Of a DNA stretch of 64,000 nt, positions 7,256 through 15,964 are shown in pieces. The notes below the pieces were generated by a model. It saw nothing but the letters and a program-made list of their open reading frames with translations. It ran no database searches and had not been told where the DNA came from. The translations under genes were made by a program, and so were the position numbers. The stretch is taken from positions 124,001 to 188,000 of the forward strand of contig NZ_JAMZCU010000006.1 in the NCBI RefSeq assembly GCF_024273195.1, in the 5' to 3' direction. Source of the stretch: Devosia ureilytica. Its GTDB lineage: Bacteria; Pseudomonadota; Alphaproteobacteria; Rhizobiales; Devosiaceae. Position 1 is the first letter of the stretch. Every line of letters begins with the position of its first letter.

Positions 7256-8950
7256 ATGGCAAACACTGCAAACCTCGAGGCCCATGCCACCGGGCACGAC
7301 CACGCCAGTCACGATCACCACACCCCCACGGGTTGGCGGCGCTGGGTCTATTCGACCAACCACAAAGACATCGGGATCATGTACCTGGTGTTTTCGATCA
7401 TCGCCGGCGTGATCGGCGGCCTGCTCTCGGGCGCCATGCGCCTTGAACTGCAGGAACCCGGCATCCAGATTTTCCACGGCCTTGCGGCCATGGCCTATGG
7501 CCTGGAGGGTGACAGCGCCATCGACGCGGGCAAGCACATGTTCAATGTGTTCGTCTCGGCTCATGCGCTGATCATGGTGTTCTTCACCGTGATGCCGGCG
7601 ACCATGGGTGGCTTTGCCAACTATTTCGCCCCGCTGATGGTGGGCGCGCCCGATACCGCCTTCCCGCGTATCAACAATGTGGCCTTCTGGCTGCTGCCGC
7701 CGGCGCTGATCCTGACCGTGCTGTCGATGTTCTTTGAAGGCCCTGCCGGCGCGCTTGGCTTTGGCGGCGGCTGGACCGCTTACCCGCCGCTCTCGACCAC
7801 CGGCCATCCGGGTCCGGCGACCGACTTTGTGATCTTCTCGCTGCACGTCGCTGGCGTCAGCTCGATCCTGGGTGCGATCAACCTGATCACCACCATCCTC
7901 AACATGCGCGCTCCGGGCATGACGCTGCACAAGATGCCGCTGTTCGCCTGGTCCGTGCTGGTGACCGCCTTCCTGCTGCTGCTGGCCCTGCCGGTTCTGG
8001 CTGGCGCCATCACCATGATGCTGACCGACCGCAATTTCGGCACCACCTTCTTCAATCCTGAAGGCGGCGGCGATCCGGTGCTCTACCAGCATCTGTTCTG
8101 GTTCTTCGGCCACCCCGAAGTGTACATCATGATCCTGCCGGGCTTCGGCATTGTCAGCCACATCGTCTCCACCTTCAGCCGCAAGCCGATCTTTGGCTAC
8201 ATGGCCATGGCCTATGCCATGGTCGCCATCGGCTTCGTCGGTTTCGTCGTGTGGGCGCACCACATGTACACCACCGGCCTGAGCCTTGATGTTCAGCGCT
8301 ACTTCGTGGCCGCCACCATGGTCATCGCGGTGCCGACGGGCGTGAAGATCTTCTCCTGGATCGCCACCATGTGGGGCGGCTCCATCACTTTCCGCACGCC
8401 CATGCTCTGGGCCATCGGCTTCATCTTCCTGTTCACCGTTGGTGGTGTGACGGGCGTGGTGCTTGCCAATGCCGGCGCCGACCGGGCTCTCCACGACACC
8501 TATTACGTGGTGGCACACTTCCACTACGTGCTCTCGCTGGGCGCCGTGTTCTCGATCTTTGCCGGCTGGTACTACTGGTATCCCAAGATGTTCGGCTACA
8601 TGTACAACGAGTTCCTGGGCAAGCTGCACTTCTGGGTCATGTTCGCTGGCGTGAACCTGATCTTCTTCCCGCAGCACTTCCTCGGCCTCGCAGGCATGCC
8701 GCGCCGCTACATCGACTACCCCGATGCCTTTGCGCTGTGGAACCGCGTCTCCTCGATTGGCTACTACGTGACCTTCGTGGCGATGATCATCTTCTTCTAC
8801 GCCACCTGGGAAGCCAGCCGGAAGAAGCGTCCTGCCGGTGACAATCCGTGGGGCGACGGTGCAACGACGCTGGAGTGGACCCTGTCCTCGCCCCCGCCGT
8901 TCCACCAGTTCTCGACGCTGCCCAAGATTGACAGCAAGGACGCGCACTAA
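7256..8950 (+). CDS. coxA: Cytochrome c oxidase subunit I
   Basis: The 564-residue catalytic subunit of the aa3 oxidase, reducing oxygen to water at the haem a3-CuB centre while pumping protons. Seen: twelve hydrophobic helices, the haem a ligand region [10 protein letters not shown], the His-Tyr crosslink motif [14 protein letters not shown], the CuB histidines in [10 protein letters not shown], and the haem ligands in [12 protein letters not shown]. The N-terminus is His-rich ([13 protein letters not shown]), which is common in this group. It starts 21 bases after coxB and leads to ctaB in one cluster. Confidence 0.97.
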   Translation: MANTANLEAHATGHDHASHDHHTPTGWRRWVYSTNHKDIGIMYLVFSIIAGVIGGLLSGAMRLELQEPGIQIFHGLAAMAYGLEGDSAIDAGKHMFNVFVSAHALIMVFFTVMPATMGGFANYFAPLMVGAPDTAFPRINNVAFWLLPPALILTVLSMFFEGPAGALGFGGGWTAYPPLSTTGHPGPATDFVIFSLHVAGVSSILGAINLITTILNMRAPGMTLHKMPLFAWSVLVTAFLLLLALPVLAGAITMMLTDRNFGTTFFNPEGGGDPVLYQHLFWFFGHPEVYIMILPGFGIVSHIVSTFSRKPIFGYMAMAYAMVAIGFVGFVVWAHHMYTTGLSLDVQRYFVAATMVIAVPTGVKIFSWIATMWGGSITFRTPMLWAIGFIFLFTVGGVTGVVLANAGADRALHDTYYVVAHFHYVLSLGAVFSIFAGWYYWYPKMFGYMYNEFLGKLHFWVMFAGVNLIFFPQHFLGLAGMPRRYIDYPDAFALWNRVSSIGYYVTFVAMIIFFYATWEASRKKRPAGDNPWGDGATTLEWTLSSPPPFHQFSTLPKIDSKDAH

Positions 8951-9015
8951 GCGTCCCGCACACAGACTTCAGCGGATCGCGCTTCGGTGCGGTTCGCTCC
9001 TAAAAGGAAAGACCA

Positions 9016-9945
9016 GTGGCTCTTATTGACGACAGCAGCGAAGTCTCCGCCTATGCAGGCGGTGCGCGGGTCGAGGATTACCTCGCCCTGCTCAAGCCGC
9101 GCGTCATGTCGCTGGTGGTCTTTACCGCCCTGGTCGGCATTCTGGTGGCGCCCGGCGGCATCAATCCTCTGATCGGCTTTATCGCCATAGCCTGCATTGC
9201 CATCGGCGCCGGGGCCTCGGGCGCGCTCAACATGTGGTACGATGCTGACATCGACGCCATCATGAGCCGCACGCAGAACCGTCCGATCCCGGCAGGTCGC
9301 ATGACCCCGGGCGAGGCATTGTCCTTCGGGCTGATCCTCTCGGTGTTTTCGGTGACGCTTCTGGGCCTTGCCACCAATTGGGTGGCCGGCGGGTTCCTGG
9401 CCTTCACCATCTTCTTTTATGCCGTCGTCTATACGATGTGGCTCAAGCGCTCGACGCCGCAGAACATCGTCATTGGCGGCGCTGCCGGGGCCTTCCCGCC
9501 CATGGTCGGCTGGGCCGCGGTCACCGGCACGCTGAGCTGGGAAAGCTTCGCGCTGTTTCTCATCATCTTCCTCTGGACCCCACCCCACTTCTGGGCACTG
9601 GCGCTCTACAAGCAGAGCGACTATGGCGCCGCCGGCATCCCGATGATGCCCAATGTCGCCGGCGAAACCTCCACCAAGTGGCAGATTTTCGGCTATTCGG
9701 TGGTCCTGGCTGCCGCCAGTCTCCTGCCGAATCTTCTCGGCTTTTCGGGATGGATCTACGGTGTTGTCGCCGCGGTCACCGGCCTCAGCTTTGTCTGGCT
9801 GGCGCTACGCCTGCTGCGGGCGCCAAACGATGTGTCCATGCGCCGCACGGCCCGGACTGTTTTCACCTATTCCCTGAGCTATCTGTTCGTCCTGTTCCTG
9901 GCGCTCTTTACCGATCACATCGCCATGCGCCTGGGAGTAATCTGA
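9016..9945 (+). CDS. ctaB: Protoheme IX farnesyltransferase (haem O synthase)
   Basis: Integral membrane prenyltransferase of the UbiA superfamily that adds a farnesyl chain to haem b to make haem o, the precursor of haem a in this oxidase. Seen: about nine helices, the first Asp-rich motif [19 protein letters not shown] and the loop following [16 protein letters not shown]. The start is GTG at 9016, preceded by AGGAAAG; no better ATG exists. 309 residues, normal for the family. It lies between coxA and the coxF-ctaG pair. Confidence 0.95.
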   Translation: MALIDDSSEVSAYAGGARVEDYLALLKPRVMSLVVFTALVGILVAPGGINPLIGFIAIACIAIGAGASGALNMWYDADIDAIMSRTQNRPIPAGRMTPGEALSFGLILSVFSVTLLGLATNWVAGGFLAFTIFFYAVVYTMWLKRSTPQNIVIGGAAGAFPPMVGWAAVTGTLSWESFALFLIIFLWTPPHFWALALYKQSDYGAAGIPMMPNVAGETSTKWQIFGYSVVLAAASLLPNLLGFSGWIYGVVAAVTGLSFVWLALRLLRAPNDVSMRRTARTVFTYSLSYLFVLFLALFTDHIAMRLGVI

Positions 9946-9946
9946 A

Positions 9947-10132
9947 ATGGCTGAACACACTGGCGCCAAGCTGGCCCCCAATGGCATGACCGAAGAACAG
10001 GCCGCCGCTTTCCGCAAGCAGCGCCGCCGCCGTTCCATTGCCCTGGCCGCCGCCCTCGCGCTTTTCGCCCTGACCTTTTACGTGCTGACCATTCTCAAGA
10101 TGGGTCCGGCACTGTTTGACCGGGCAATGTAA
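9947..10132 (+). CDS. coxF: CoxF-like small oxidase-cluster protein
   Basis: A 61-residue single-pass membrane protein with a basic cytosolic stretch (FRKQRRRRSIA), one helix (ALAAALALFALTFYVLTI) and the C-terminal KMGPALFDRAM typical of CoxF-type proteins found between ctaB and ctaG in alphaproteobacteria. Its precise role is not established; an assembly function is inferred from position. It begins one base after ctaB and overlaps ctaG by one base (TAATG), indicating tight translational coupling. Confidence 0.85.
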   Translation: MAEHTGAKLAPNGMTEEQAAAFRKQRRRRSIALAAALALFALTFYVLTILKMGPALFDRAM

Positions 10133-10698
10133 TGGCTGACGCAACCGCTCCCTTCCACCACCAGCACCAGGGCGCCCGCAACAAGCGGTTGGCGCTGGTT
10201 CTGGCCATGGTGGTGGCGGGCATGGTTGGCCTCGCCTTTGCATCGGTCCCGCTCTATCAGCTGTTCTGCCAGGTCACCGGCTTTGGCGGCACCACTCAGG
10301 TGGCATCCGACAACCCCAAGGGCGTTATCGCCCGGGAAATGAAGGTGCGGTTCGACGTCAATGTCGATCAGGCACTCGATTGGACCGTGACCCCCGCCGC
10401 CTCGATCACCGATCAGATTGGCCGCGTCGATACGGTCAACTACATCGCCACCAATAATTCCGACAAGCCGGTCACCGGCCAGGCGATCTTTAATGTCGTG
10501 CCCGAAAAGGCAGGGTATTATTTCAACAAGATCGAATGCTTCTGCTTCACCGAGCAGACGCTGCAGCCCGGTGAAACGGTGGAAATGCCAATCGTGTTTT
10601 TTGTCGATCCCGATATCGACGACAACCGCGAGCTCAACACCATCAAAGAGATCACGCTCTCTTATACATTCTACGCTTCAGACAGTGAGGGAAGCTGA
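10132..10698 (+). CDS. ctaG: Cytochrome c oxidase assembly protein CtaG (Cox11)
   Basis: Copper chaperone that delivers copper to the CuB site of subunit I. Seen: one N-terminal membrane helix (LALVLAMVVAGMVGLAFASV) followed by PLYQLFCQVTGFGGTTQ, and a periplasmic domain with the copper-binding KIECFCFTEQ motif. 188 residues, usual length. It starts on the last base of the coxF stop codon and is followed after two bases by coxC. Confidence 0.95.
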   Translation: MADATAPFHHQHQGARNKRLALVLAMVVAGMVGLAFASVPLYQLFCQVTGFGGTTQVASDNPKGVIAREMKVRFDVNVDQALDWTVTPAASITDQIGRVDTVNYIATNNSDKPVTGQAIFNVVPEKAGYYFNKIECFCFTEQTLQPGETVEMPIVFFVDPDIDDNRELNTIKEITLSYTFYASDSEGS

Positions 10699-10700
10699 AC

Positions 10701-11537
10701 ATGTCCGCCATTGAAAAGAACCATGACTACCACATGGTCGAGCCGAGCCCCTGGCCGTTCGTGATGTCTGTCGCGGTCCTGGTCATGATGATCGGCGCCG
10801 TCGCCTGGATGCAGGAGTGGACCCCCTGGCTGTTCTTCATCGGCTTTGCCGGCGTCCTCTACAGCTTTTACGCCTGGTGGTCCGATGTCACCAAGGAAGC
10901 CAATGACGGCGTGAGCCATACCCCGGTGGTGCAGATGCACCATCGCTACGGCATGATGCTGTTCATCGCTTCCGAAGTGATGTTCTTCGTCGCCTGGTTC
11001 TGGGCTTATTTCGATGGCTTCTTCCGTGTCGACGATATCGAGCAATATGCTCGCGTCGGCTTCACCGGGGGACATTGGCCGCCGATGGGCATCGAGCTGT
11101 TCGATCCCTTCCACCTGCCGCTGTTCAATACGCTGATCCTGCTCACCTCGGGCACGACGGTCACCTGGGCGCACCATGCCCTGCTTGAAGGCGACCGCCA
11201 GGGCGTGAAATACGGCCTCTGGCTGACCGTTGCCCTGGGCATGCTGTTCTCCTTCGTGCAGTTCCTTGAATATTCCCATGCCGGGTTCTCGTTCTCGGGC
11301 AACCTCTATGGCGCGACCTTCTTCATGGCGACCGGCTTCCATGGTTTCCACGTGCTGATCGGCACCATCTTCCTGGCCGTGTGTCTGGTCCGCATCTACA
11401 TGGGTCAGATGACCCCCGAGCGTCACCTGGGCTTTGAATTTGCTGCCTGGTACTGGCACTTCGTGGACGTGGTGTGGCTGTTCCTCTTTGCCTCGGTCTA
11501 TGTCTGGGGCAGCTGGGGCGTGGCGCTGAGCCACTAG
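10701..11537 (+). CDS. coxC: Cytochrome c oxidase subunit III
   Basis: Seven-helix subunit III of the aa3 oxidase, which stabilises subunit I and the proton uptake path. Seen: the family start HDYHMVEPSPWPF, the conserved EVMFFVAWFWAYF segment with its lipid-binding-site Glu, FMATGFHGFHVLIGTIFL, and the end AWYWHFVDVVWLFLF. 278 residues. An intrinsic terminator follows before surf1, which could set a lower level for the assembly factor. Confidence 0.96.
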   Translation: MSAIEKNHDYHMVEPSPWPFVMSVAVLVMMIGAVAWMQEWTPWLFFIGFAGVLYSFYAWWSDVTKEANDGVSHTPVVQMHHRYGMMLFIASEVMFFVAWFWAYFDGFFRVDDIEQYARVGFTGGHWPPMGIELFDPFHLPLFNTLILLTSGTTVTWAHHALLEGDRQGVKYGLWLTVALGMLFSFVQFLEYSHAGFSFSGNLYGATFFMATGFHGFHVLIGTIFLAVCLVRIYMGQMTPERHLGFEFAAWYWHFVDVVWLFLFASVYVWGSWGVALSH

Positions 11538-11558
11538 GCCCAGCTCGCAATCGAACAG

Positions 11559-11584
11559 GGGCGCGGCTTGGCTGCGCCCTTTTT
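11559..11584 (+). terminator. Intrinsic terminator between coxC and surf1
   Basis: A stem GGGCGC/GCGCCC, extended inward by two weaker pairs, is followed by five T residues. It probably ends or attenuates the coxBAC transcript ahead of surf1. Confidence 0.65.
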
Positions 11585-11599
11585 CTTTGGAGACCCTCA

Positions 11600-12382
11600 A
11601 TGACCAAGGCTGAAGCGGCGCGCCGATCCCCATTGGGCTGGAGTGACTGGCTGTTCACCGCCCTGATGCTGGCGCTGGCCGTCACCTGCGTGTTTCTCGG
11701 CAATTGGCAGATGGCGCGGCTGGAGGACAAGGAAGCCCTGATGCTGGCTGTCGACCAGCGGCTGACCTCCGAGCCGGTGCCGGCGCCCGCCGCGGCCGAC
11801 TGGACCAGCCTCGATCTCGATGCCTGGAACTTCCAGCCCGTTACCCTCACCGGCGCCTATCGCTACACCCAGACCGTCACCGTCTTCACCAGCCTTTCCA
11901 ACGCGCGCGGACGCTTTTCCGGGCCGGGCTATTGGGTGGTGACGCCCTTCGTGCTCGACCAGGGCGGCACGGTCTTTGTCAATCGCGGCTTCGTACCCCA
12001 GGACTATCAGGAGCAGGCAGCGCTCGGCGACCTGCATGGTGACGATCCCGGCAGCATCACCATCGCCGGCCTGTTCCGTCCGGGCGAGCAGGTCGGCTTC
12101 ATGGCGCCCGAGCCGAACATGTCCGACCGCGTCGAATGGGTGCGCAACCCCGAACGGCTGGCCGCCATGATCGACCCGGCGCTGGCCCCGGTCGCGCCCT
12201 TTTACGTCGATCTGCTGGCCGCTGGCGCGGGCGACATGCCACAGGGCGGAGAAACCGTGGTCAGCTTTTCCAACAACCATTTCGGCTATGCGCTGACATG
12301 GTATGGCTTTGCGATTGTCGCGGTGGTCATGCTGGGCGGCTGGCTCTGGCGCCAGTCCCGTCGGGAGCGGACGCATCCGTGA
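11600..12382 (+). CDS. SURF1-family oxidase assembly protein
   Basis: A 260-residue SURF1 protein, which supports haem a insertion into subunit I. Seen: two terminal membrane helices (WLFTALMLALAVTCVFLGNWQ and YGFAIVAVVMLGGWLW) bracketing a periplasmic domain with WNFQPVTLTGAY, GYWVVTPFVL, FVNRGFVPQDY and the closing SFSNNHFGYALTWY signature. The ATG at 11600 follows GGAGACCCTCA and lies just after the terminator; an in-frame upstream start would run back into coxC and is discarded. Confidence 0.92.
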   Translation: MTKAEAARRSPLGWSDWLFTALMLALAVTCVFLGNWQMARLEDKEALMLAVDQRLTSEPVPAPAAADWTSLDLDAWNFQPVTLTGAYRYTQTVTVFTSLSNARGRFSGPGYWVVTPFVLDQGGTVFVNRGFVPQDYQEQAALGDLHGDDPGSITIAGLFRPGEQVGFMAPEPNMSDRVEWVRNPERLAAMIDPALAPVAPFYVDLLAAGAGDMPQGGETVVSFSNNHFGYALTWYGFAIVAVVMLGGWLWRQSRRERTHP

Positions 12383-12454
12383 TGCTGTCAAAACCTTGCG
12401 GCCACGGCACGCTTTGACTAGGTTGCAACAATTCTAAAAGGGCCTTTCCCCTCG

Positions 12455-13846
12455 ATGCAGTTTGTTTCCACGCGCGGCCAGGCGCCTGCGCTCGGCTTCT
12501 CTGATGCAGTTTTGGCCGGTCTGGCCGCCGATGGTGGGCTTTATGTGCCCGCATCCTGGCCCCAGGTGAGCGCCGACGAAATCGCCAGCTTTGCCGGCAA
12601 GCCCTATGCCGATGTTGCCTATGCGATCATCTCGCGCTTCACCGAGGGTGAAATTCCAGCGGCAAAGCTCAAGTCCATCCTTGAGGAGGCCTATGCCACC
12701 TTCCGTCACCCGTCGGTGACGCCGCTGCTGGAGCTGGAGCCGGGCCATTTCGTGCTTGAGCTGTTCCATGGGCCGACGCTGGCCTTCAAGGACGTGGCGA
12801 TGCAGTTCCTGAGCCGCGTCATGGATCATATCCTGCTCGAACGCGGCCTCAAGGCAACCATCGTCGGCGCCACCTCGGGCGACACCGGCTCGGCGGCAAT
12901 CGAAGCCTTTCGCGGCCGCGATACCACCGATATTTTCATCCTCCATCCCAAGGGGCGCACCTCCGAAGTGCAGCGCCGGCAGATGACCACGGTGCTGGAC
13001 GACAATGTCCACAATATCGCGCTCGAGGGCGCGTTTGACGATTGCCAGGACGCGGTGAAGGCCATGTTCAACAACCACGCCTTCCGGGATCGCGTGCGCC
13101 TTTCGGGCGTCAATTCGATCAACTGGGGCCGCATTGTCGCGCAGATCGTCTACTACTTCACCGCCGCGGCGGCGCTCGGCTCGCCTCACCGCAAGGTCAG
13201 CTTCACCGTGCCCACCGGCAATTTCGGGGACATTTTTGCCGGCTATTGCGCCAAGGCGATGGGCTTGCCCATCGAGCGGCTGGTCATTGCCACCAATGCC
13301 AATGACATCCTGCGCCGCACCCTCGACACCGGCCGCTACGAGATGACGGGCGTCGCCCCCACCATCAGCCCATCCATGGATATCCAGATCTCCTCAAATT
13401 TCGAGCGGCTGCTGTTTGAAAGTGCCGGTCGCGATGCCGATGCGGTCAATCGCATGATGGCGGGGCTCAAGCAGTCCCGCGGCTTTGACCTGCCGGAAAC
13501 CTCCATTGCCGCCATTCGTCGCGACTTTGCTGCCGGTACCACCGACGAAGCCGCGACCAGGGCGGTGATTGCACAGACGCACAAGGCCTCGTCCTATCTG
13601 CTTGATCCACATACTGCCGTGGGCGTGGGCGTCGCGCGCAGCCAGCCGCATGACGGCACGCCCATGATTACGCTGGCGACAGCGCACCCAGCCAAATTCC
13701 CCGCCGCCGTGGCGGAAGCCTCGGGCATTGAGCCGGCTCTGCCGGCCTGGCTCGGCAATCTCTACGAACGACCCGAACGGGTCACGGTTCTGGCCAATGA
13801 CCAGCGCCTGATTGAGGACTTCATCGTGGCCCGCAGCCGCGCTTGA
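12455..13846 (+). CDS. thrC: Threonine synthase
   Basis: PLP enzyme converting O-phospho-L-homoserine to threonine and phosphate, the last step of threonine synthesis. Seen: the N-terminal MQFVSTRGQAPALGFSDAVL, the PLP-lysine motif LAFKDVAMQFLSRVMDHIL, the glycine-rich phosphate-binding region ATSGDTGSAAIEAF, and VPTGNFGDIFAGY. At 463 residues it belongs to the longer, bacterial/fungal class of ThrC. It follows surf1 by 72 bases and precedes the M16 peptidase, an order conserved in many Hyphomicrobiales. Confidence 0.96.
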   Translation: MQFVSTRGQAPALGFSDAVLAGLAADGGLYVPASWPQVSADEIASFAGKPYADVAYAIISRFTEGEIPAAKLKSILEEAYATFRHPSVTPLLELEPGHFVLELFHGPTLAFKDVAMQFLSRVMDHILLERGLKATIVGATSGDTGSAAIEAFRGRDTTDIFILHPKGRTSEVQRRQMTTVLDDNVHNIALEGAFDDCQDAVKAMFNNHAFRDRVRLSGVNSINWGRIVAQIVYYFTAAAALGSPHRKVSFTVPTGNFGDIFAGYCAKAMGLPIERLVIATNANDILRRTLDTGRYEMTGVAPTISPSMDIQISSNFERLLFESAGRDADAVNRMMAGLKQSRGFDLPETSIAAIRRDFAAGTTDEAATRAVIAQTHKASSYLLDPHTAVGVGVARSQPHDGTPMITLATAHPAKFPAAVAEASGIEPALPAWLGNLYERPERVTVLANDQRLIEDFIVARSRA

Positions 13847-13897
13847 ACGACACGAAAGGGGCCGCGGTCGCAAGGCTAGCGGTTCGGGAGGACCAGT

Positions 13898-15160
13898 GTG
13901 AGCGTAAGATCAACGACCCTTGAGAATGGCATGGTGGTCCTCACCGATGACATGCCGCATCTCGAAAGCGCTTCGCTTGGTGTTTGGGTAAAGGCCGGCG
14001 CACGCTCCGAGCGCAAGTCCGAACATGGTGTTTCGCACCTGCTTGAACACATGGCCTTCAAGGGCACCAGCACCCGCTCCGCGCTGCAGATCGCCGAGGC
14101 CATCGAAAATGTCGGTGGTGATCTCAACGCCGCCACCTCCATCGAACACACGGGGTATTTCGCCCGCGTGCTCAAGGAAGACGTGGCCCTGGCCGCCGAC
14201 ATCCTGGCCGATATCCTGCAGAATTCGACCTTCGAGGACGATGAGCTGGCGCGCGAAAAACAGGTGATCGTCCAGGAAATTGGCGCCGCCCGCGACAATC
14301 CTGATGATCACGTTTTCGATCTGTTTCAGGAAGCGGCCTACCCCAGCCAGCCCATCGGCCGCACCATTCTGGGAACCGTGGATTCGGTGCGCGCCTTTAC
14401 GCCCGAGACGGTGCGCAAATACATGCGCCGCAACTATGTGGGCGACCATATGGTCATCGCCGCCGCCGGCCATGTCGATCACGATAATCTGGTACAAGTG
14501 GCGCGCGAGCGCTACGCTGACCTTGCGCCCAATGGCGCCCCCGATCCGCAGCGCGCCGAATATCGGGGCGGGCAGGAGCGGCTGATCTCCGATCACGAGC
14601 AGGCCCACATTGTCCTCGGCTTCGAGGGCAGGGCCTATAACTCTGATGGCTTTTACGCGGCCCAGGTGCTGGCCTCGATCCTTGGCGGCGGCATGAGCTC
14701 GCGCCTGTTCCAGGAAATCCGAGAAAAGCGCGGCCTCTGCTATTCGGTCTATTCCTTCCATTGGGCCTTTGCCGACAGCGGCGTCTTTGGCGTTGCGGCG
14801 GCGACCGGCGAGGACGAAGTGAGCGAACTGGTGCCCGTGGTGCTCGACGAACTGCGCCGGGCCACCGAGACCATCACCGATGAGGAAGTGGTGCGCGTGC
14901 GCAACCAGATCCGCGCCGGCCTGTTGATGTCGCTTGAAAGCCCCTCGGCCCGTGCCGGCCAGTTGGCCCGCCAGCAAATCCTCTGGGGCCGCCCGATCCA
15001 CATGGCCGAGACGGTCGAACGCATCAACCGCATCACCGCCCAGCGCGTGCGCGATGTGGCCGAGCAGATTTTCACCTCCGGCACGCCAAGCCTGGCGGGC
15101 ATCGGTCCGATCAGCCGCCTTGCCGATGTGGAAAGCATCGGCGAGACCCTCAAGCGCTGA
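13898..15160 (+). CDS. M16-family zinc metallopeptidase
   Basis: A 420-residue pitrilysin-family peptidase similar to mitochondrial processing peptidase beta. Seen: the inverted zinc motif HxxEH in GVSHLLEHMAFKGTS, the downstream glutamate region ENVGGDLNAATSIEHTGYF, and the C-terminal half-domain beginning near GMSSRLFQEIREKRGLCYSV. There is no signal peptide, so it is probably cytosolic; the substrate is unknown. The start is GTG at 13898, preceded by GGGAGGA. It is followed after four bases by a GNAT gene and is probably in one operon with thrC. Confidence 0.93.
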   Translation: MSVRSTTLENGMVVLTDDMPHLESASLGVWVKAGARSERKSEHGVSHLLEHMAFKGTSTRSALQIAEAIENVGGDLNAATSIEHTGYFARVLKEDVALAADILADILQNSTFEDDELAREKQVIVQEIGAARDNPDDHVFDLFQEAAYPSQPIGRTILGTVDSVRAFTPETVRKYMRRNYVGDHMVIAAAGHVDHDNLVQVARERYADLAPNGAPDPQRAEYRGGQERLISDHEQAHIVLGFEGRAYNSDGFYAAQVLASILGGGMSSRLFQEIREKRGLCYSVYSFHWAFADSGVFGVAAATGEDEVSELVPVVLDELRRATETITDEEVVRVRNQIRAGLLMSLESPSARAGQLARQQILWGRPIHMAETVERINRITAQRVRDVAEQIFTSGTPSLAGIGPISRLADVESIGETLKR

Positions 15161-15164
15161 CCTC

Positions 15165-15782
15165 ATGCTCTGGCCCTGGTCGTCGCCGGCGCCATTGGTA
15201 ACCCTTAAAGGGCAGCGCGTGACGCTGCGCCTGCCGCAGATGCACGACTATCCGGCCTGGTACAGCCTCCGGCGTGCCAGCCAGGATTTTCTGCGGCCCT
15301 TCGAGCCACGCTGGACCGAACTCGACCTGGCCCGCCGCGTCTATGCCATGCGCGTGCGCCGCGCCCGCCAGGAAGTCGAGGAGGGCTCGGACTATACCTT
15401 TTTCATTTTCTTGACTGTCGGCGGGCGCGAGGAGCTGGTGGGCGGCATCACCCTTTCGAACATCCGCCGCCGCGCCGCCCAGCATGTCAATCTGGGCTAT
15501 TGGATGGGCCAGATGCACGCCGGCAAGGGCCTGATGAGCGAGGCCGTGGGGGTGACGCTGCCCTTCGTGTTCCAGACGCTGGACCTGCACAGGGTGCATG
15601 CCGCCTTTCTGCCCACCAATATCGCCTCGCGCCGGGTGCTGGAAAAGAACGGCTTTATCGAAGAAGGATTTGCCGAGCGCTACCTGCAGATCAACGGCCG
15701 CTGGGAGGACCATGTGCTCATGGGCCTGACCGAGGAACGCTGGTCGGTAAACCGGCTCGCCGGCCGATCACGGATCGCTTGA
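15165..15782 (+). CDS. GNAT N-acetyltransferase, RimJ/RimL type
   Basis: A 205-residue acetyltransferase of the GNAT superfamily, probably acting on protein N-termini or a small amine. Seen: VTLKGQRVTLRLPQMHDYPAW at the start, the acetyl-CoA loop region GYWMGQMHAGKGLMSEAV, and the RimJ-like ending NIASRRVLEKNGFIEEGFAE. The ATG at 15165 lies four bases after the M16 stop, so translation is coupled; upstream in-frame starts would lie inside the peptidase gene. A 182-base gap follows, containing a 6-bp hairpin at 15826-15840 but no T-run. Confidence 0.88.
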   Translation: MLWPWSSPAPLVTLKGQRVTLRLPQMHDYPAWYSLRRASQDFLRPFEPRWTELDLARRVYAMRVRRARQEVEEGSDYTFFIFLTVGGREELVGGITLSNIRRRAAQHVNLGYWMGQMHAGKGLMSEAVGVTLPFVFQTLDLHRVHAAFLPTNIASRRVLEKNGFIEEGFAERYLQINGRWEDHVLMGLTEERWSVNRLAGRSRIA

Positions 15783-15964
15783 ACGGGCAATTGTCTGTGT
15801 GTTGCACACCGGCAACAGCCCACAGCGCTTGTCGCAAGCGTCAATCTCCCGTACCAGTTTAGCGCTCCGCTGGAGGATCAAGACGACAAAGGCTTGTCCG
15901 GGCTTCGCGCATGTACCGAGACTGCCGCCATAATGAAGCCTAGCGCAGGATTTAACTGCCCCCG

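Noticed and set aside
6359..8947. 862-codon open frame on the minus strand opposite coxB and coxA
   Set aside because: It is a shadow of the GC-rich cox genes: it spans two convincing genes, is rich in His, Gly and Arg, and matches no family.
15826..15840. Hairpin CGCTTG-TCG-CAAGCG before the GGDEF-EAL gene as a terminator
   Set aside because: Only six base pairs and no following T-run.
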